The notes beneath the pieces were generated by a model that had not been told where the DNA came from, searched no databases, and saw nothing but the letters and a program-made list of their open reading frames with translations. A stretch of DNA of 64,000 nucleotides from Candidatus Didemnitutus sp. GTDB taxonomy: Bacteria > Verrucomicrobiota > Verrucomicrobiia > Opitutales > Opitutaceae. Positions 40,737 to 55,754 of this stretch are shown here, one piece after another. The position numbers and the translations under genes are program-made. Position 1 is the first letter of the stretch. The number at the start of each line of letters is the position of its first letter. The stretch is from NCBI GenBank assembly GCA_019634575.1, contig JAHCAY010000001.1, positions 3,162,001 to 3,226,000 of the forward strand, given 5' to 3'.

Positions 40737-42614
40737 TCAGGTCAGCTTTTCCAGTTCGCCCAGCTTCGTGGCCGCGGCTTCCCACTCGGCGGTGGCGGCG
40801 TGGAGCAGGTCGACCGTGGTCGTGAGCTCGCGATTCAGATGCTGGGCGCGGCCGGCTTGCGTGTAGGTCTCGGGCTTTTCGAGTTCGGCGGTGAGCTCGT
40901 TTTGCTTCGTCTCGAGTTCGCTGACGCGTTGCTCGAGTTTGCCGACTTCGGTGCGGAGTTTCTTCAACTCGCCGGGATTCGGTTTCTTTTCCGCCGGAGT
41001 CTGGCTGGTGGCTGACCGCTGATCGCTGACGGCTTTCTGCTGCTTCGGGCGTGCGTCGGTGAACCCGGCGGTGAGCGCGGCTCGGGCGCTCGTGGCCTTC
41101 GACTTGTCGAGGTAGTAGTCGTAATTGCCGGCGTAGGGCGTGAGGCGGCCGCTGTGGACGTGCAGGACGTTCAGCGCGAGTTGGCGGATGAAATAGACGT
41201 CGTGGCTGATAAAGAGCAGCGTGCCTTCGTAGTTTTTGAGCGCGTTCACGAGCGCATCGATCGACGGGATGTCGAGGTGCGTCGTCGGCTCGTCCATCAA
41301 CAACAGGTTCGGCGGATTGATGAGCAGGCGGGCGAGGGCGAGGCGGGATTTTTCACCGCCGGAGAGCACGTCGACGGGCTTGAAGACATCGTCCTTGCGG
41401 AAAAGGAATCCGCCGAGCACGGCGCGGGCCTGCTGCTCAGTGAGCTGGTTCTCGGCGGTGCGCAGCTCCATCACGTTTTCGAGGACGGAGAGCTCGGTGT
41501 TGAGATTGTCGCCGCGGTTCTGGGCGAAGTAGCCGGGCACGACGTTGCTGCCGAGCTCGCGCAGGCCGCCCTGGATCGGGATGACGCCGGCGAGGATTTT
41601 CAGGAGCGTGGACTTGCCCGCGCCGTTGGGGCCGACGAGCACGATGCGCTGGCCGCGCTCGGCCTCGAAGTTCAGGTCGCGGTAGACGACGTGGTCGCCG
41701 TAGGCCTGCTCGACGTGTTCGAGCGTGATGACCTTCAAGCCGGAGCGCGGCGGCTGCGGGAAGCGGAAATTGATCTTCTTGAGATCCTCCCACGGCTCCT
41801 CGACAGCGACTTCCTTGAGACGCTCGATCTGCTTCTCCTTCGATTTCGCGCGGGAGGCCATCGAGGCCTTGGCGCCGAAGCGGTCGACGAACTTCTGCAA
41901 GTGCGCGATCTCGCGCTGCTGGTTCTTGAAGAGCGCGGCCTGTTGCTCGCGGCGGGCGTCCTTCTCGTTGAGGTAGTCGTCGTAGTTGCCGGTGTATTTG
42001 TTGAGCGTGCCGCCCTTGAGTTCGAGGATGCCGTTGCAGAGCGTGTTCAGGAATTCGCGGTCGTGCGAAATGATCAGCAGGCCACCGGGATAGCGCGTGA
42101 GATAATCCTGGAACCAGAGCAGCGCCTCGAGATCGAGGTGGTTCGTCGGTTCGTCGAGCAGCAGCAGCGCGGGCTCGCTGACGAGCAGGCGGGCGAGGTG
42201 CGCGCGCATGACCCAGCCGCCGGAGAACGACTTGGCGGGCTTGTCGTGATCTTCTTCGCGGAAGCCGAGGCCGGCCAAAATCTTTTTCGCGCGCGGCTCG
42301 AGCGTCCAATCGATGTCGTAATCGTCGTCGTTTTCCGGGACGAGCTTCTTGCCGCTCGTGGCGATCGCGAGGACGGTCTCGTCGCCGACGGGCGCGCTCT
42401 CCTGCGGGAGGTAGCCGAAGTCCGCGCCGCGTTCCCACTCGATGATGCCTTCGTCCGGCTGCTCCTCGCCGAGGATGAGGTTGAAGAGCGTGGACTTGCC
42501 CGCGCCGTTCGGGCCGACGAGGCCGTAGCGGTCGGTGCGCGCGACGAAGAGCGACACCTCGGAAAACAGTTCACGGGTGCCGTAGGACTTGGCGACGTCG
42601 GCAAGGGTCAGCAT
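40737..42614 (-). CDS. ABC-F family ATPase (Uup/YbiT-like)
   Basis: 625 residues, two ABC domains and no membrane segment. Domain 1 has Walker A VGPNGAGKST, signature FSGGWVMRAHLARLL and Walker B LLLLDEPTNHLD. Domain 2 has VGPNGAGKST, LSGGEKSRLALARLL and LLLMDEPTTHLD. A linker of about 80 charged residues joins them, and a C-terminal coiled coil (residues 545-625) resembles Uup. ABC-F proteins act on ribosomes in translation rescue or antibiotic protection. Start ATG 42614. A 27-bp AT-rich palindrome lies 70 bp upstream. Confidence 0.92.
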   Translation of the reverse strand: MLTLADVAKSYGTRELFSEVSLFVARTDRYGLVGPNGAGKSTLFNLILGEEQPDEGIIEWERGADFGYLPQESAPVGDETVLAIATSGKKLVPENDDDYDIDWTLEPRAKKILAGLGFREEDHDKPAKSFSGGWVMRAHLARLLVSEPALLLLDEPTNHLDLEALLWFQDYLTRYPGGLLIISHDREFLNTLCNGILELKGGTLNKYTGNYDDYLNEKDARREQQAALFKNQQREIAHLQKFVDRFGAKASMASRAKSKEKQIERLKEVAVEEPWEDLKKINFRFPQPPRSGLKVITLEHVEQAYGDHVVYRDLNFEAERGQRIVLVGPNGAGKSTLLKILAGVIPIQGGLRELGSNVVPGYFAQNRGDNLNTELSVLENVMELRTAENQLTEQQARAVLGGFLFRKDDVFKPVDVLSGGEKSRLALARLLINPPNLLLMDEPTTHLDIPSIDALVNALKNYEGTLLFISHDVYFIRQLALNVLHVHSGRLTPYAGNYDYYLDKSKATSARAALTAGFTDARPKQQKAVSDQRSATSQTPAEKKPNPGELKKLRTEVGKLEQRVSELETKQNELTAELEKPETYTQAGRAQHLNRELTTTVDLLHAATAEWEAAATKLGELEKLT

Positions 42615-42683
42615 GGAAAAGCCGCCGAGTGAGCCGACCGCGCCCGCCGCCGTCAACCGTGGGTTTTTCAGCCGCCTCCCGCG

Positions 42684-42710
42684 CAAATGTAACCTATTAG
42701 GTTACATTTG
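42684..42710. promoter_or_regulatory. AT-rich palindromic operator upstream of the ABC-F gene
   Basis: Perfect 12-bp inverted repeat with a 3-bp centre; the core is TGTAACCTATTAGGTTACA (42688-42706). It is strikingly AT-rich in this genome and closely matches the site at 43853-43875. The surrounding 286-bp gap (42615-42900) holds no gene. A dimeric TetR-like repressor is a reasonable guess. Confidence 0.7.
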
Positions 42711-42900
42711 CCCGGGAGAGGATTTACCCGGAGGGAATGTCGCGGAATGGGCGCTGAGCGCCGGGGCGTGCGCGGTGCCGCACGGCGGGGGAGCACGCGG
42801 AGGTGCGAATCGCCGTTGGAGCGTGCGGACGCGGGAGGCCGCGGCGAGGCGGGGCGTGAAAGCGCCGAGTTTAGCACGCGCGGTGTCAGAGCGTTGAGCT

Positions 42901-43791
42901 TCAGCGCGCGAGCGTCAGCGCCACGGCGCCGACCACGGCGATCGCACCGCCGACCAGCGACCGACGCGACGGCCGCTCGCCTTCGATCCAGTAGGCGAGG
43001 GGAATCACCGCGAGCGGCGCGCAGGCCGTGATGGGCAACACGAGTCCGCTCGGCGTCGAGGCGAGGGCGAGTTGGAAGGTGGCCATGCCGAAGACCGGCC
43101 CGGCGAGCGCGTGAATGAGAATCCAGCCGTGCGCGCGGAGCGGCGGCGCGGGCCGTGCCTCGCGTTTGCGATCGAGCCATGCGCGCGCGGCGAACCATGC
43201 GGCGGTGAGCGCGATGCCGCCCAACACGCGTTGGTAGGCTGCCGTCAATCCGTCGAGATGCGCGCCAGCCGCCGCGGTGATCTCGAAGCCGCGCCGGCTC
43301 AACACCGCGCCGAGGCCCTGACCGGTTGCGGCGATCAGGCCCAGCACGACGCCGAGCGGGCGCACACGAACTTTGGGCGGCGAGTGGCGCGTCGGCACGA
43401 GCGCGACGACGATGCCGGCGATGATCACGGCGATGCAGAGGAATTGTCTGCCGCTCAGCGTCGTGCCGAGCCACAGCCATTCGATGCCGATCGCGACCGG
43501 CACGCTGAGGCATTGGTTCATCGTGGTCGTCAGGCGCGAGCCGAGGCGCGGCAGTGCGGCGAAAAACGCGAGATCGCCGAGGCCCATGCCGGCGAGGCCG
43601 CTGAGCAGGAAGGTCGTGAAGGCCGGCCCGCCGTGTCCCTGGCCGAAGAGATACGCCCACGCGCCGAGGCAGACTAGGCCGACAGTGAGGCGGCCGAGGT
43701 TCGCGCGCGCCGGGCCGACGAGGTTCTGGCTCTTGTGCGCCAGCACGGACGAGGCGGCGAAGAGGAACGTGGTGACGAACGCGTAGAGCAC
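42901..43791 (-). CDS. EamA/DMT-family permease
   Basis: 296 residues, ten predicted helices in two five-helix repeats (first repeat includes LAHKSQNLVGPARANLGRL, second includes AYQRVLGGIALTAAWFAARAW). These proteins export or import small metabolites across the inner membrane; the substrate is unknown. The second AT-rich palindrome lies 62 bp upstream of the start, and the first one lies 190 bp beyond its end in front of the ABC-F gene. Confidence 0.87.
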   Translation of the reverse strand: MLYAFVTTFLFAASSVLAHKSQNLVGPARANLGRLTVGLVCLGAWAYLFGQGHGGPAFTTFLLSGLAGMGLGDLAFFAALPRLGSRLTTTMNQCLSVPVAIGIEWLWLGTTLSGRQFLCIAVIIAGIVVALVPTRHSPPKVRVRPLGVVLGLIAATGQGLGAVLSRRGFEITAAAGAHLDGLTAAYQRVLGGIALTAAWFAARAWLDRKREARPAPPLRAHGWILIHALAGPVFGMATFQLALASTPSGLVLPITACAPLAVIPLAYWIEGERPSRRSLVGGAIAVVGAVALTLAR

Positions 43792-43852
43792 GGGAAAGCA
43801 ATCACGTTGCCGCGCGCCGCAGCGATGGACGAGTGCGAAGTCGTGCCGGCGG

Positions 43853-43875
43853 TTTGTAACGTATTATATTACAAA
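43853..43875. promoter_or_regulatory. AT-rich palindromic operator between divergent DMT and DUF255 genes
   Basis: An imperfect 23-bp palindrome, core TGTAACGTATTATATTACA (43855-43873). It shares TGTAAC-N-TATTA-N2-TTACA with 42688-42706. It includes TATAAT on the minus strand and TATTAT on the plus strand, so it may overlap the -10 of one or both divergent promoters. Confidence 0.7.
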
Positions 43876-43943
43876 TCGGTCGGCGCCCGGGTGGGGGAAA
43901 AGCCCGCGGTTGCGTTCGGCGGCGGGCGGGATTGCTTCGCGCG

Positions 43944-46112
<2,169 letters not shown>

Positions 46113-46119
46113 ACCGGGG

Positions 46120-46147
46120 TTGTGGACGCAATGGCGTCGACTATCCT
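46120..46147 (+). promoter_or_regulatory. Possible promoter of the hybrid kinase gene
   Basis: TTGTGG (46120-46125) and TATCCT (46142-46147) are spaced by 16 bp, 42 bp before the GTG start. It matches a sigma-70-like pattern, moderately. Confidence 0.35.
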
Positions 46148-46188
46148 AAAGTCTGGCCCCGGGCCGGCCGATTCCTAGCCTTTGCCCC

Positions 46189-50322
<4,134 letters not shown>

Positions 50323-50537
50323 GCGGCGGGGCCTGTTCCGGAGCCGTTCCGGCTTGCGAGTGAAGGGGGCGGCGTTTGCGGTGCGGTTGTAGTCGTAGCT
50401 CTCGGCGCATCACCGGCCGCGGGCTTGGTCGCGCTATTTTCGCGAGGGGAACCGTTTGGGCACGATCAAGCTCGCTGCCTACCGCAGGGGGAACGCACCG
50501 GGTTTCGTTTTCACGGGTGAGTGCGACAGGTGCGGGG
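50323..50537. other. Intergenic region with a repeat-like string
   Basis: No gene seen between the hybrid kinase and the convergent XRE gene. 50461-50484 (ending CTCGCTGCCTACCG) resembles 17191-17216, suggesting a short dispersed repeat. Confidence 0.35.
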
Positions 50538-51020
50538 CTATTTGTCCTCGGCTACGCGCAGTTGCGGCGCGTCGTCGTCTGCGACGGCGGCGGGCAGCAG
50601 GTCGCAGATCGAACGGAGAATGGAGAGGAGCTCCGGGTTGTCGGCCGCGCGGGTCAGCAGGCGGATGTCGGATTCGCGCAACCCGGCCCGCCGCACGGTT
50701 TCCTCGAGCTTCGCCGCGGCGCGACTGGTGGAGCGGCTGTAGGCGGCGATCTTCTGGCGGGTTTGCCCGAGGGCGGAGGGCTCGGCGAGATCGAGTCCGC
50801 TGACGGCTTCGAGCCACAGCAGCGCCAGGCTGGCCATCTCGGGCGAGTCGGAGGGGTAGCCCATCTTGGTCGCGAGCCGGGCGAGGGTCTCGAAGCGCAC
50901 CGGCCGGCCGGCCTCGACATTCACCACGGTGTTCCGGTGACAGCGGGCGAGGCGGGCGACCGTCTCGTGGGTCAGGCCTTTCTGCTCCCGAAGCTGGCGG
51001 AAAAACAGCGTGTAGTGCAT
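50538..51020 (-). CDS. XRE-type helix-turn-helix regulator
   Basis: 160 residues. Residues 1-60 form a Cro/CI-type HTH (FRQLREQKGLTHETVARLAR, HRNTVVNVEAGRPVRFETLA). The C-terminal part (70-150) is helical, ends in acidic residues and has no known domain. It likely binds the inverted repeat in the 304-bp divergent gap at 51021-51324 and controls itself and the REC gene. The target is inference. Confidence 0.87.
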   Translation of the reverse strand: MHYTLFFRQLREQKGLTHETVARLARCHRNTVVNVEAGRPVRFETLARLATKMGYPSDSPEMASLALLWLEAVSGLDLAEPSALGQTRQKIAAYSRSTSRAAAKLEETVRRAGLRESDIRLLTRAADNPELLSILRSICDLLPAAVADDDAPQLRVAEDK

Positions 51021-51050
51021 CCGAGGCGTGGATGCCGCTGTGCCGTGAAA

Positions 51051-51090
51051 TTGTCAACGCACACGGCGGGTGTGGATCGAGTGTTGACAA
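51051..51090. promoter_or_regulatory. Inverted repeat, candidate operator of the XRE regulator
   Basis: TTGTCAAC (51051-51058) and GTTGACAA (51083-51090) are a perfect 8-bp inverted pair with centres 32 bp apart, about three helical turns. Each arm contains a TTGACA -35-like hexamer facing one of the divergent genes. No convincing -10 was found at the right spacing. Confidence 0.5.
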
Positions 51091-51124
51091 GGTGTGGTTG
51101 CCCACGAATCGTGGGCGCATCGGT

Positions 51125-51328
51125 ATGCCGACACACCACCGCCAGGGCCGGACGGGGGCGCGGGCGCGGGGACAAAACGGTCACGCCCTGCGCCTGTTGC
51201 GGACATTTATCCGGGTGTGCCGGACCTTGGAGAAGGTGCAGAGCGGCGAAGCGCTCCGGGCGACCCGCGCGGTGCGCCAGCGACTGGCACGCTGGGCGGC
51301 GGAATCGCCCGCAGGAGACCGGCCATGA
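51125..51328 (+). CDS. Possible small Arg-rich protein
   Basis: 67 codons, MPTHHRQGRTGARARGQNGH at the start and RQRLARWAAESPAGDRP at the end. The stop overlaps the REC gene start as ATGA (51325-51328), a junction common in this window, and it fills an otherwise empty 300-bp gap. Composition is Arg-rich as random GC-rich frames also are, so the call is weak. Confidence 0.3.
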   Translation: MPTHHRQGRTGARARGQNGHALRLLRTFIRVCRTLEKVQSGEALRATRAVRQRLARWAAESPAGDRP

Positions 51329-51735
51329 TCGCGGTGGAAACATCCCTGCTGGCGGGAGCATCGGTGCTGGTGGTCGACGACGATCCGGCGTTGCGCGCGC
51401 TCGTCTGCGCCTTTTTCGAACGGGCCGGCTGCATCGTCGGCTCGGCGTCGGATTGCGCGGCCGCGGAAGTCCGGGCCGGTGCCGCGCGCTGGCAGCTCGC
51501 GGTGCTCGACGTCGACTTGCCGGATGGGAACGGGATCGAGCTCGCGACGCGGTTGCGGGCGCTGGCTGCGCGGCCGGATTTGCCCGTAGTGTTTGTCACG
51601 GGGCGGCCCGATGCGGCGCGGCGGTTGCGTATCGCGGGCTTGCGCGGAGCGGTTCTGGTGCCGAAGCCGTTCGCGAGCGGCGAGCTCCTGACTGCGGCGG
51701 CCCTGATGCTGGGCAATTGGGCGCCGGGACCTTAG
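51325..51735 (+). CDS. REC-only response regulator
   Basis: 136 residues, a single receiver domain: acidic pocket VLVVDDDPALRAL, phospho-Asp in AVLDVDLPDGNG, Thr/Lys in VVFVTGRPD and VLVPKPFASGE. No output domain follows, so it signals by protein contact or as a phosphorelay shuttle. An AGGAG site lies 7 bp before the ATG. Possible partners are the kinases without adjacent regulators at 28806 and 46189. Its stop overlaps the convergent phosphodiesterase stop by 4 bp. Confidence 0.88.
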   Translation: MIAVETSLLAGASVLVVDDDPALRALVCAFFERAGCIVGSASDCAAAEVRAGAARWQLAVLDVDLPDGNGIELATRLRALAARPDLPVVFVTGRPDAARRLRIAGLRGAVLVPKPFASGELLTAAALMLGNWAPGP

Positions 51736-52988
51736 CGCGTGAGGGCTTCGCGGATCAGCCGGTCGTCGCCTTCGTTGGGCGCGGGGCGGATGCCGAGGAC
51801 GGCGCAGAGCAGGTTGTAGAGGTGGATGTTTTCCACGTCGGCGAATTCGTGGCCGTGGCGGAACGCGGGGCCGTGGGCGAGGAAGAGCGCGCCCATGTCC
51901 GGCAGCGCCGGGTCCCAGCCGTGCGTGCCCTTGACGTAGTTGGCGCGGCGCGCGGGCCAGCCGATCTTGCTCTCGATGTTCCAATGCGGCGCGGCGAGCA
52001 GGACGACGTCGGGGATGCGCGGATTGTCGCGGTAGTGCAGGCGCGCGGGCATTTCCTCGCGGAGGTAAACCTCGAGCTGCGGCGGAGCCTTGGCGCGGAT
52101 GCTGGCGGCGAGTGCGGCGGCGGAGACGGTGCCGGGGAGCGGACGCACGCCGCCGTTGGGGCCGGTGGATTCGATGCGCACTTTCGAGACGTCCATCAGG
52201 TCCTCGAGGAAGATGATGCGGTCCGGTCCGCAGGCGGACATGCCGTGGTCGGCGACGATGACGAGGTTGGTCTGCTCGCTCAGTCCGCGCGCCGCGAGGC
52301 CGGCGAGGAGACGCGCGACGGCGGCATCGGCCTCGTGGACGGCGGCGGCGCACTCGGCGGATTCGGGGCCGAAGTTGTGGCCGGCGTGGTCGACGAGGTC
52401 GAAATAGAGGGTGGCGAATTTCGGGCGTTGCTCCGGGGGGACGTCGAGCCACGCGAGGAGACCGTCGACGCGCGCGGCGGATTTCTGTTTGCCGTCGAAT
52501 TTCTGGTAGCGCGACGGGCGCACGCCCTGGACGTCGGTCTCGGAGCCGGGCCAGAAATAGCAGACGCTGCGCACGCCCTGTTTTTCCGCGGTGATCCAGA
52601 CGGGCTCGCCCTCGTCCCACCAGCGCGACTGCGAGTTGCTGTCGGGCTTGCTCATGCCGAACGTCTCCGCGAACGCGGGATCCCAGAACCAGTTCGAGAC
52701 AATGCCGTGTTTTTCCGGGCGCAGGCCGGTGACGAGCGTGTAGTGGTTGGGAAAAGTCTTGGAGGGGAACGACGGCGTCATCCGTCGCGCGTGCACGCCG
52801 TCGCGCGCGAGCTGGCGCAGCGTCGGCGCGTCGTAGCGGTCGAGGTAATCCCAGCGGAAGCCGTCGATCGACAGGAGAATCAGCAGCTCGCCCGGCGGTC
52901 GCTTGGCCGGGGAGTCGGCGGGCGGGTGCTGGCAGGAGGTCGAGCCGAGCAGCGTGGCGAGGAGCAACGAGAGCGAGACGAACCGCAT
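51732..52988 (-). CDS. Alkaline-phosphatase-superfamily nucleotide pyrophosphatase/phosphodiesterase (lipoprotein)
   Basis: 418 residues. Signal peptide with lipobox-like LLGSTSC at residues 13-19. Metal and nucleophile motifs are those of ectonucleotide pyrophosphatases: ILLSIDGFRWDYLDRY, PSFPSKTFPNHYTLVTGLRPEKHG (Thr nucleophile), DLVDHAGHNFGP, VIVADHGM and GTHGWDP. It would hydrolyse phosphodiester or pyrophosphate bonds of nucleotides or lipids in the periplasm or on the outer membrane. Start ATG 52988 preferred for the signal peptide. Confidence 0.92.
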   Translation of the reverse strand: MRFVSLSLLLATLLGSTSCQHPPADSPAKRPPGELLILLSIDGFRWDYLDRYDAPTLRQLARDGVHARRMTPSFPSKTFPNHYTLVTGLRPEKHGIVSNWFWDPAFAETFGMSKPDSNSQSRWWDEGEPVWITAEKQGVRSVCYFWPGSETDVQGVRPSRYQKFDGKQKSAARVDGLLAWLDVPPEQRPKFATLYFDLVDHAGHNFGPESAECAAAVHEADAAVARLLAGLAARGLSEQTNLVIVADHGMSACGPDRIIFLEDLMDVSKVRIESTGPNGGVRPLPGTVSAAALAASIRAKAPPQLEVYLREEMPARLHYRDNPRIPDVVLLAAPHWNIESKIGWPARRANYVKGTHGWDPALPDMGALFLAHGPAFRHGHEFADVENIHLYNLLCAVLGIRPAPNEGDDRLIREALTR

Positions 52989-53041
52989 CCGGCGAGACTC
53001 TGGGATTGGCGCGCGGCGGCGCAATGCGCATTCTGCCCGCG

Positions 53042-53251
53042 ATGAACGAAGCCGAGAGACTCATGCGCCTCGAGGAGCGCTATGCGCACTTGCAGCGCCA
53101 TGTCGTGGAACAGGACAAGGCGATGCTCGAACTCGCGGAGGAGCTCGCGCGCCTGAAGGCGGAACTCGCCGCGCTCCGCGCCCAAGGAGCCAGCGGCAGT
53201 TCGCCGGTAGGCGAAACCGAAGCGGCGGACGAACGGCCGCCGCACTACTGA
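53042..53251 (+). CDS. slyX: SlyX-family protein
   Basis: 69 residues. The amphipathic coiled-coil MNEAERLMRLEERYAHLQRH followed by LELAEELARLKAELAAL and the C-terminal DERPPHY (the usual SlyX ending PPHY) identify the family. It is a small cytosolic protein of unknown function. Divergent from the phosphodiesterase gene with 53 bp between starts. Confidence 0.9.
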   Translation: MNEAERLMRLEERYAHLQRHVVEQDKAMLELAEELARLKAELAALRAQGASGSSPVGETEAADERPPHY

Positions 53252-53291
53252 GCGGGAGGAACGGGCCGAGCGGGTCGGAGACCGGCCCGAT

Positions 53292-54743
53292 TCAGAACAG
53301 CGCCGTGACTTCGGTGTGGCGGCCGGCTTCGAGGACGATTTCGCCGGTGAGGCCGGCAGTTTCGTCGTTCTTGTAGAGCTTGCAACGGACCGGGCCGGCG
53401 GCGTCGTGCGTCGACCAGCCCCATTTTCCAATGGAGACGAACTGCATCGGCACGCCATGATCCCACGAAAGGCCCGGGCCGTCGCCGCGGATGAAGAGCT
53501 TGTTGCCAATGCCGATGTAGGCCGTCGCGAGGAGGCGCGTGGCACCATCGGACGAGGTCGACGATTCGATTTCCGCCGCACTGGCGGCCGGTTCGCTGAC
53601 CGGCTCGCTGGCGGGTTCATCGTCCTCCGGCGCAGACGCCGGAGCGACAACCGGGGCCGCATCGGGTTCGGCGGGCGGTGGGGTAGATTCGACCGGAGCG
53701 ACGGCGGGCTCGGCGGGTTGCTCGGTGGCAGCCGGCTCGGAGGCGGGCACGGGCTCGAGCGACATGGTGGCGAGCGTTTCCTCGGGCTTGGGCTTGCGTG
53801 GCGCGCGAGGCTTTTTCGGCTTGGGCGGCTCGACTGGCGTGGCGGGCGTATCGGCGGCGGGAGCTTCAGGTGCAGGCGCGGCGGTTTCCGGAGTTGGAGC
53901 GGCTTCGCTGACGACGGTGGGCTCGACGGGTGCCGCATGCGGCGCGGAGACCGGCGCCGGTTCGGGCTCCGGAGTGGGGGCGGGCGGCTCGGCGATCGCG
54001 TGTTTCGCCGCGGCGGCGACGGCGGGCGCGGCGGCAGCGGCGACGGTGATGGTGGTGGGAACGCTCGCGGCGGCTTGCTTCAGGTCGGCGATTTTCGCGT
54101 CGAGCTCCTTTAAGGCACTGCTGACCTTCGTCTGGAATTCCGTGGCGGCCTCGCCGGAGCCGGCGTGCAGTTTGGCCAGCGCAGCTTCGGCGGCGGTGAG
54201 CTGTTTGCGCGTCGCGACTTCGAGGGCGGACCAGTCGGTGGCGGCCTTGGCGATCTTTTCGGCGGTGGTTTTGAGGTGGTCGCTGTTGGCGGCGCGCAGT
54301 TCCTCGAGTTCGGTTTCGAGGGCTTCGCGATCGCTTTCCTCCTTGGCGGCGAGGGCCTCGTTGAATTCCGCCAATTTCTCCTGCATGCGATACGGCAGCG
54401 TCTCGGCGTCGCGGGCGGATTTGTGGACGGCTTCCTCGACGGCTTTGATCTGTGCGGCGGCGCGGGCGAGGCTCTCGGTGGCGGCGTGGAGGCGGGCGAC
54501 CTGGTCGTTCACGCGCTCGCGTTCGCGTTCGATGGCTTCGGCGGTGTCGGCCGCGTAGTCGACGAGGAACGGCACGAGCCCGATCACAGCGGCGAGTGCG
54601 GCGCAGAGGACCGCGCTGACGAACGGCAGCGGCGCGTAGGGGTCCTTGGCAAAATAGACGATGACGAACGCGATGAGCAGCAGGCCGGCATCGATCGCGA
54701 GGAAGATCCACTTCGGGAGTCGGGGAGCGGGTTCGAGATTCAT
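53292..54743 (-). CDS. Membrane-anchored coiled-coil protein with Ala/Pro-rich linker and C-terminal beta domain
   Basis: 483 residues. Two membrane helices (residues 13-31 and 37-60), a long coiled coil (70-235, VNDQVARLHAATESLARAAA), a 150-residue Ala/Pro/Glu linker, and a compact C-terminal domain (about 405-483). That domain starts LLATAYIGIGNKLFIRGDGP and includes FVSIGKWGW and LYKNDE. I recall similar C-terminal domains in Opitutaceae proteins; they look like small carbohydrate-binding beta-sandwiches, but the function is unknown. Low-complexity parts make antisense frames look long. Confidence 0.78.
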   Translation of the reverse strand: MNLEPAPRLPKWIFLAIDAGLLLIAFVIVYFAKDPYAPLPFVSAVLCAALAAVIGLVPFLVDYAADTAEAIERERERVNDQVARLHAATESLARAAAQIKAVEEAVHKSARDAETLPYRMQEKLAEFNEALAAKEESDREALETELEELRAANSDHLKTTAEKIAKAATDWSALEVATRKQLTAAEAALAKLHAGSGEAATEFQTKVSSALKELDAKIADLKQAAASVPTTITVAAAAAPAVAAAAKHAIAEPPAPTPEPEPAPVSAPHAAPVEPTVVSEAAPTPETAAPAPEAPAADTPATPVEPPKPKKPRAPRKPKPEETLATMSLEPVPASEPAATEQPAEPAVAPVESTPPPAEPDAAPVVAPASAPEDDEPASEPVSEPAASAAEIESSTSSDGATRLLATAYIGIGNKLFIRGDGPGLSWDHGVPMQFVSIGKWGWSTHDAAGPVRCKLYKNDETAGLTGEIVLEAGRHTEVTALF

Positions 54744-54871
54744 GGGGCGATTCGAGCGCTGGGCTCGTTTTCCCTCGGAGAACGCCGCTTCACAAGGCTA
54801 AACCGGCCGCGCGCCCGAGTGAAATCCGCCCTTGTGCCGCGCGGGCTTCGGCGCATCGTCGCGCGGTCCCC

Positions 54872-55144
54872 ATGAGTTCCCCGCATTTCGTGCGCATCGA
54901 TCGGGATGGCAACGCCGCTGCCGGACGCCACTTCGTGGTGCACACGCACAACCCGCAGTTCACCGTCGAACTGACGCCGGACCGCGACGCGCCGGACAAG
55001 GTCGGCGGCGGCGTGATCAAGCGCGTGTGCGTGCCGAATTCGTGGGCGGGAGACTACGGCAAATACGCGAAGCTGCTCACGCAGGCGCAGGAGTTCTTCG
55101 TTGCCTCGGGCGGCGGCCCCGCGCCGAAACGGTTGCAGGGCTGA
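54872..55144 (+). CDS. Hypothetical protein (90 aa)
   Basis: Starts MSSPHFVRIDRDGNAAAGRH. The sequence has alternating beta-type segments (FVVHTHNPQFTVELTPD, GGGVIKRVCVPNSWAGDYGK) and a final helix LLTQAQEFFVASG. No recognised family, membrane helix or signal peptide. Codon use matches the neighbours. Convergent with the gene ending at 55160. Confidence 0.65.
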   Translation: MSSPHFVRIDRDGNAAAGRHFVVHTHNPQFTVELTPDRDAPDKVGGGVIKRVCVPNSWAGDYGKYAKLLTQAQEFFVASGGGPAPKRLQG

Positions 55145-55159
55145 CGCCGCCGCGGGAGT

Positions 55160-55534
55160 TCAGCGGGCGAGCGCGCGCCACGTCGTGATGGCGAGTGAGA
55201 GCAACATGCCGATGCGCACGGCCCCTTCAAACGTCAGGATGACGAGCGTCCATTTGAGGCTCGTGGCAGCGCGCAATCCGTAGCCAATCCAAGTGGTGGC
55301 GAGCAGCACGAAACCCTGCGCGCGTCCGACCGGGTGGAGGAGCAGGGTCGCCATCCAGACGAAATACACGATCAGCCCGCCGGCCCACGTCGCGGCCATC
55401 GCGCTCGACATCGGCAGCTCGCGCGGGTCGGCGTTGGCGCGGATGCGGCGGATGCCGAGATAGCGCTCGCCGACGAACAGTTGCCACAGCTCGAACGCGA
55501 AGAAGAGCGGCGCGAGCAGGGCGAGCGGGTTCAC
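55160..55534 (-). CDS. Small four-helix membrane protein
   Basis: 124 residues from GTG 55534. Hydrophobic segments LALLAPLFFAFELWQLFVG, MAATWAGGLIVYFVWMATLLL, FVLLATTWIGYGLRAATSL and IGMLLSLAITTWRAL. A conserved-looking loop ERYLGIRRIRANADPRELP follows helix 1. No known family. The frame is open far upstream but that part is Arg/Pro-rich and looks non-coding. Confidence 0.65.
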   Translation of the reverse strand: MNPLALLAPLFFAFELWQLFVGERYLGIRRIRANADPRELPMSSAMAATWAGGLIVYFVWMATLLLHPVGRAQGFVLLATTWIGYGLRAATSLKWTLVILTFEGAVRIGMLLSLAITTWRALAR

Positions 55535-55754
55535 GCGCGCAGCATCGGCGCGGGCCGCGCGGGCGCCAGATTTTTCCGCCGGAGGGTCGCGGGGATGTCG
55601 CGGCAGCGTCGGCGAAGCGGGAGTATCGCCCGCCTTTTTTCGCTGCGATCGCGGCAGACAGTGCGCGGCGTGGGCGGGCTTTGGTCGCGCGGCGATTTTT
55701 GCTGCGACTTGGCGGGGGCGGGCGGGGTTGTGGCTGCAACACCCACGTTCCCCC

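Noticed and set aside
42711..42900. Short plus-strand frame after the first AT-rich palindrome
   Set aside because: Arg/Ala/Gly-rich with no ribosome-binding site; it overlaps antisense to the 3' end of the DMT gene.
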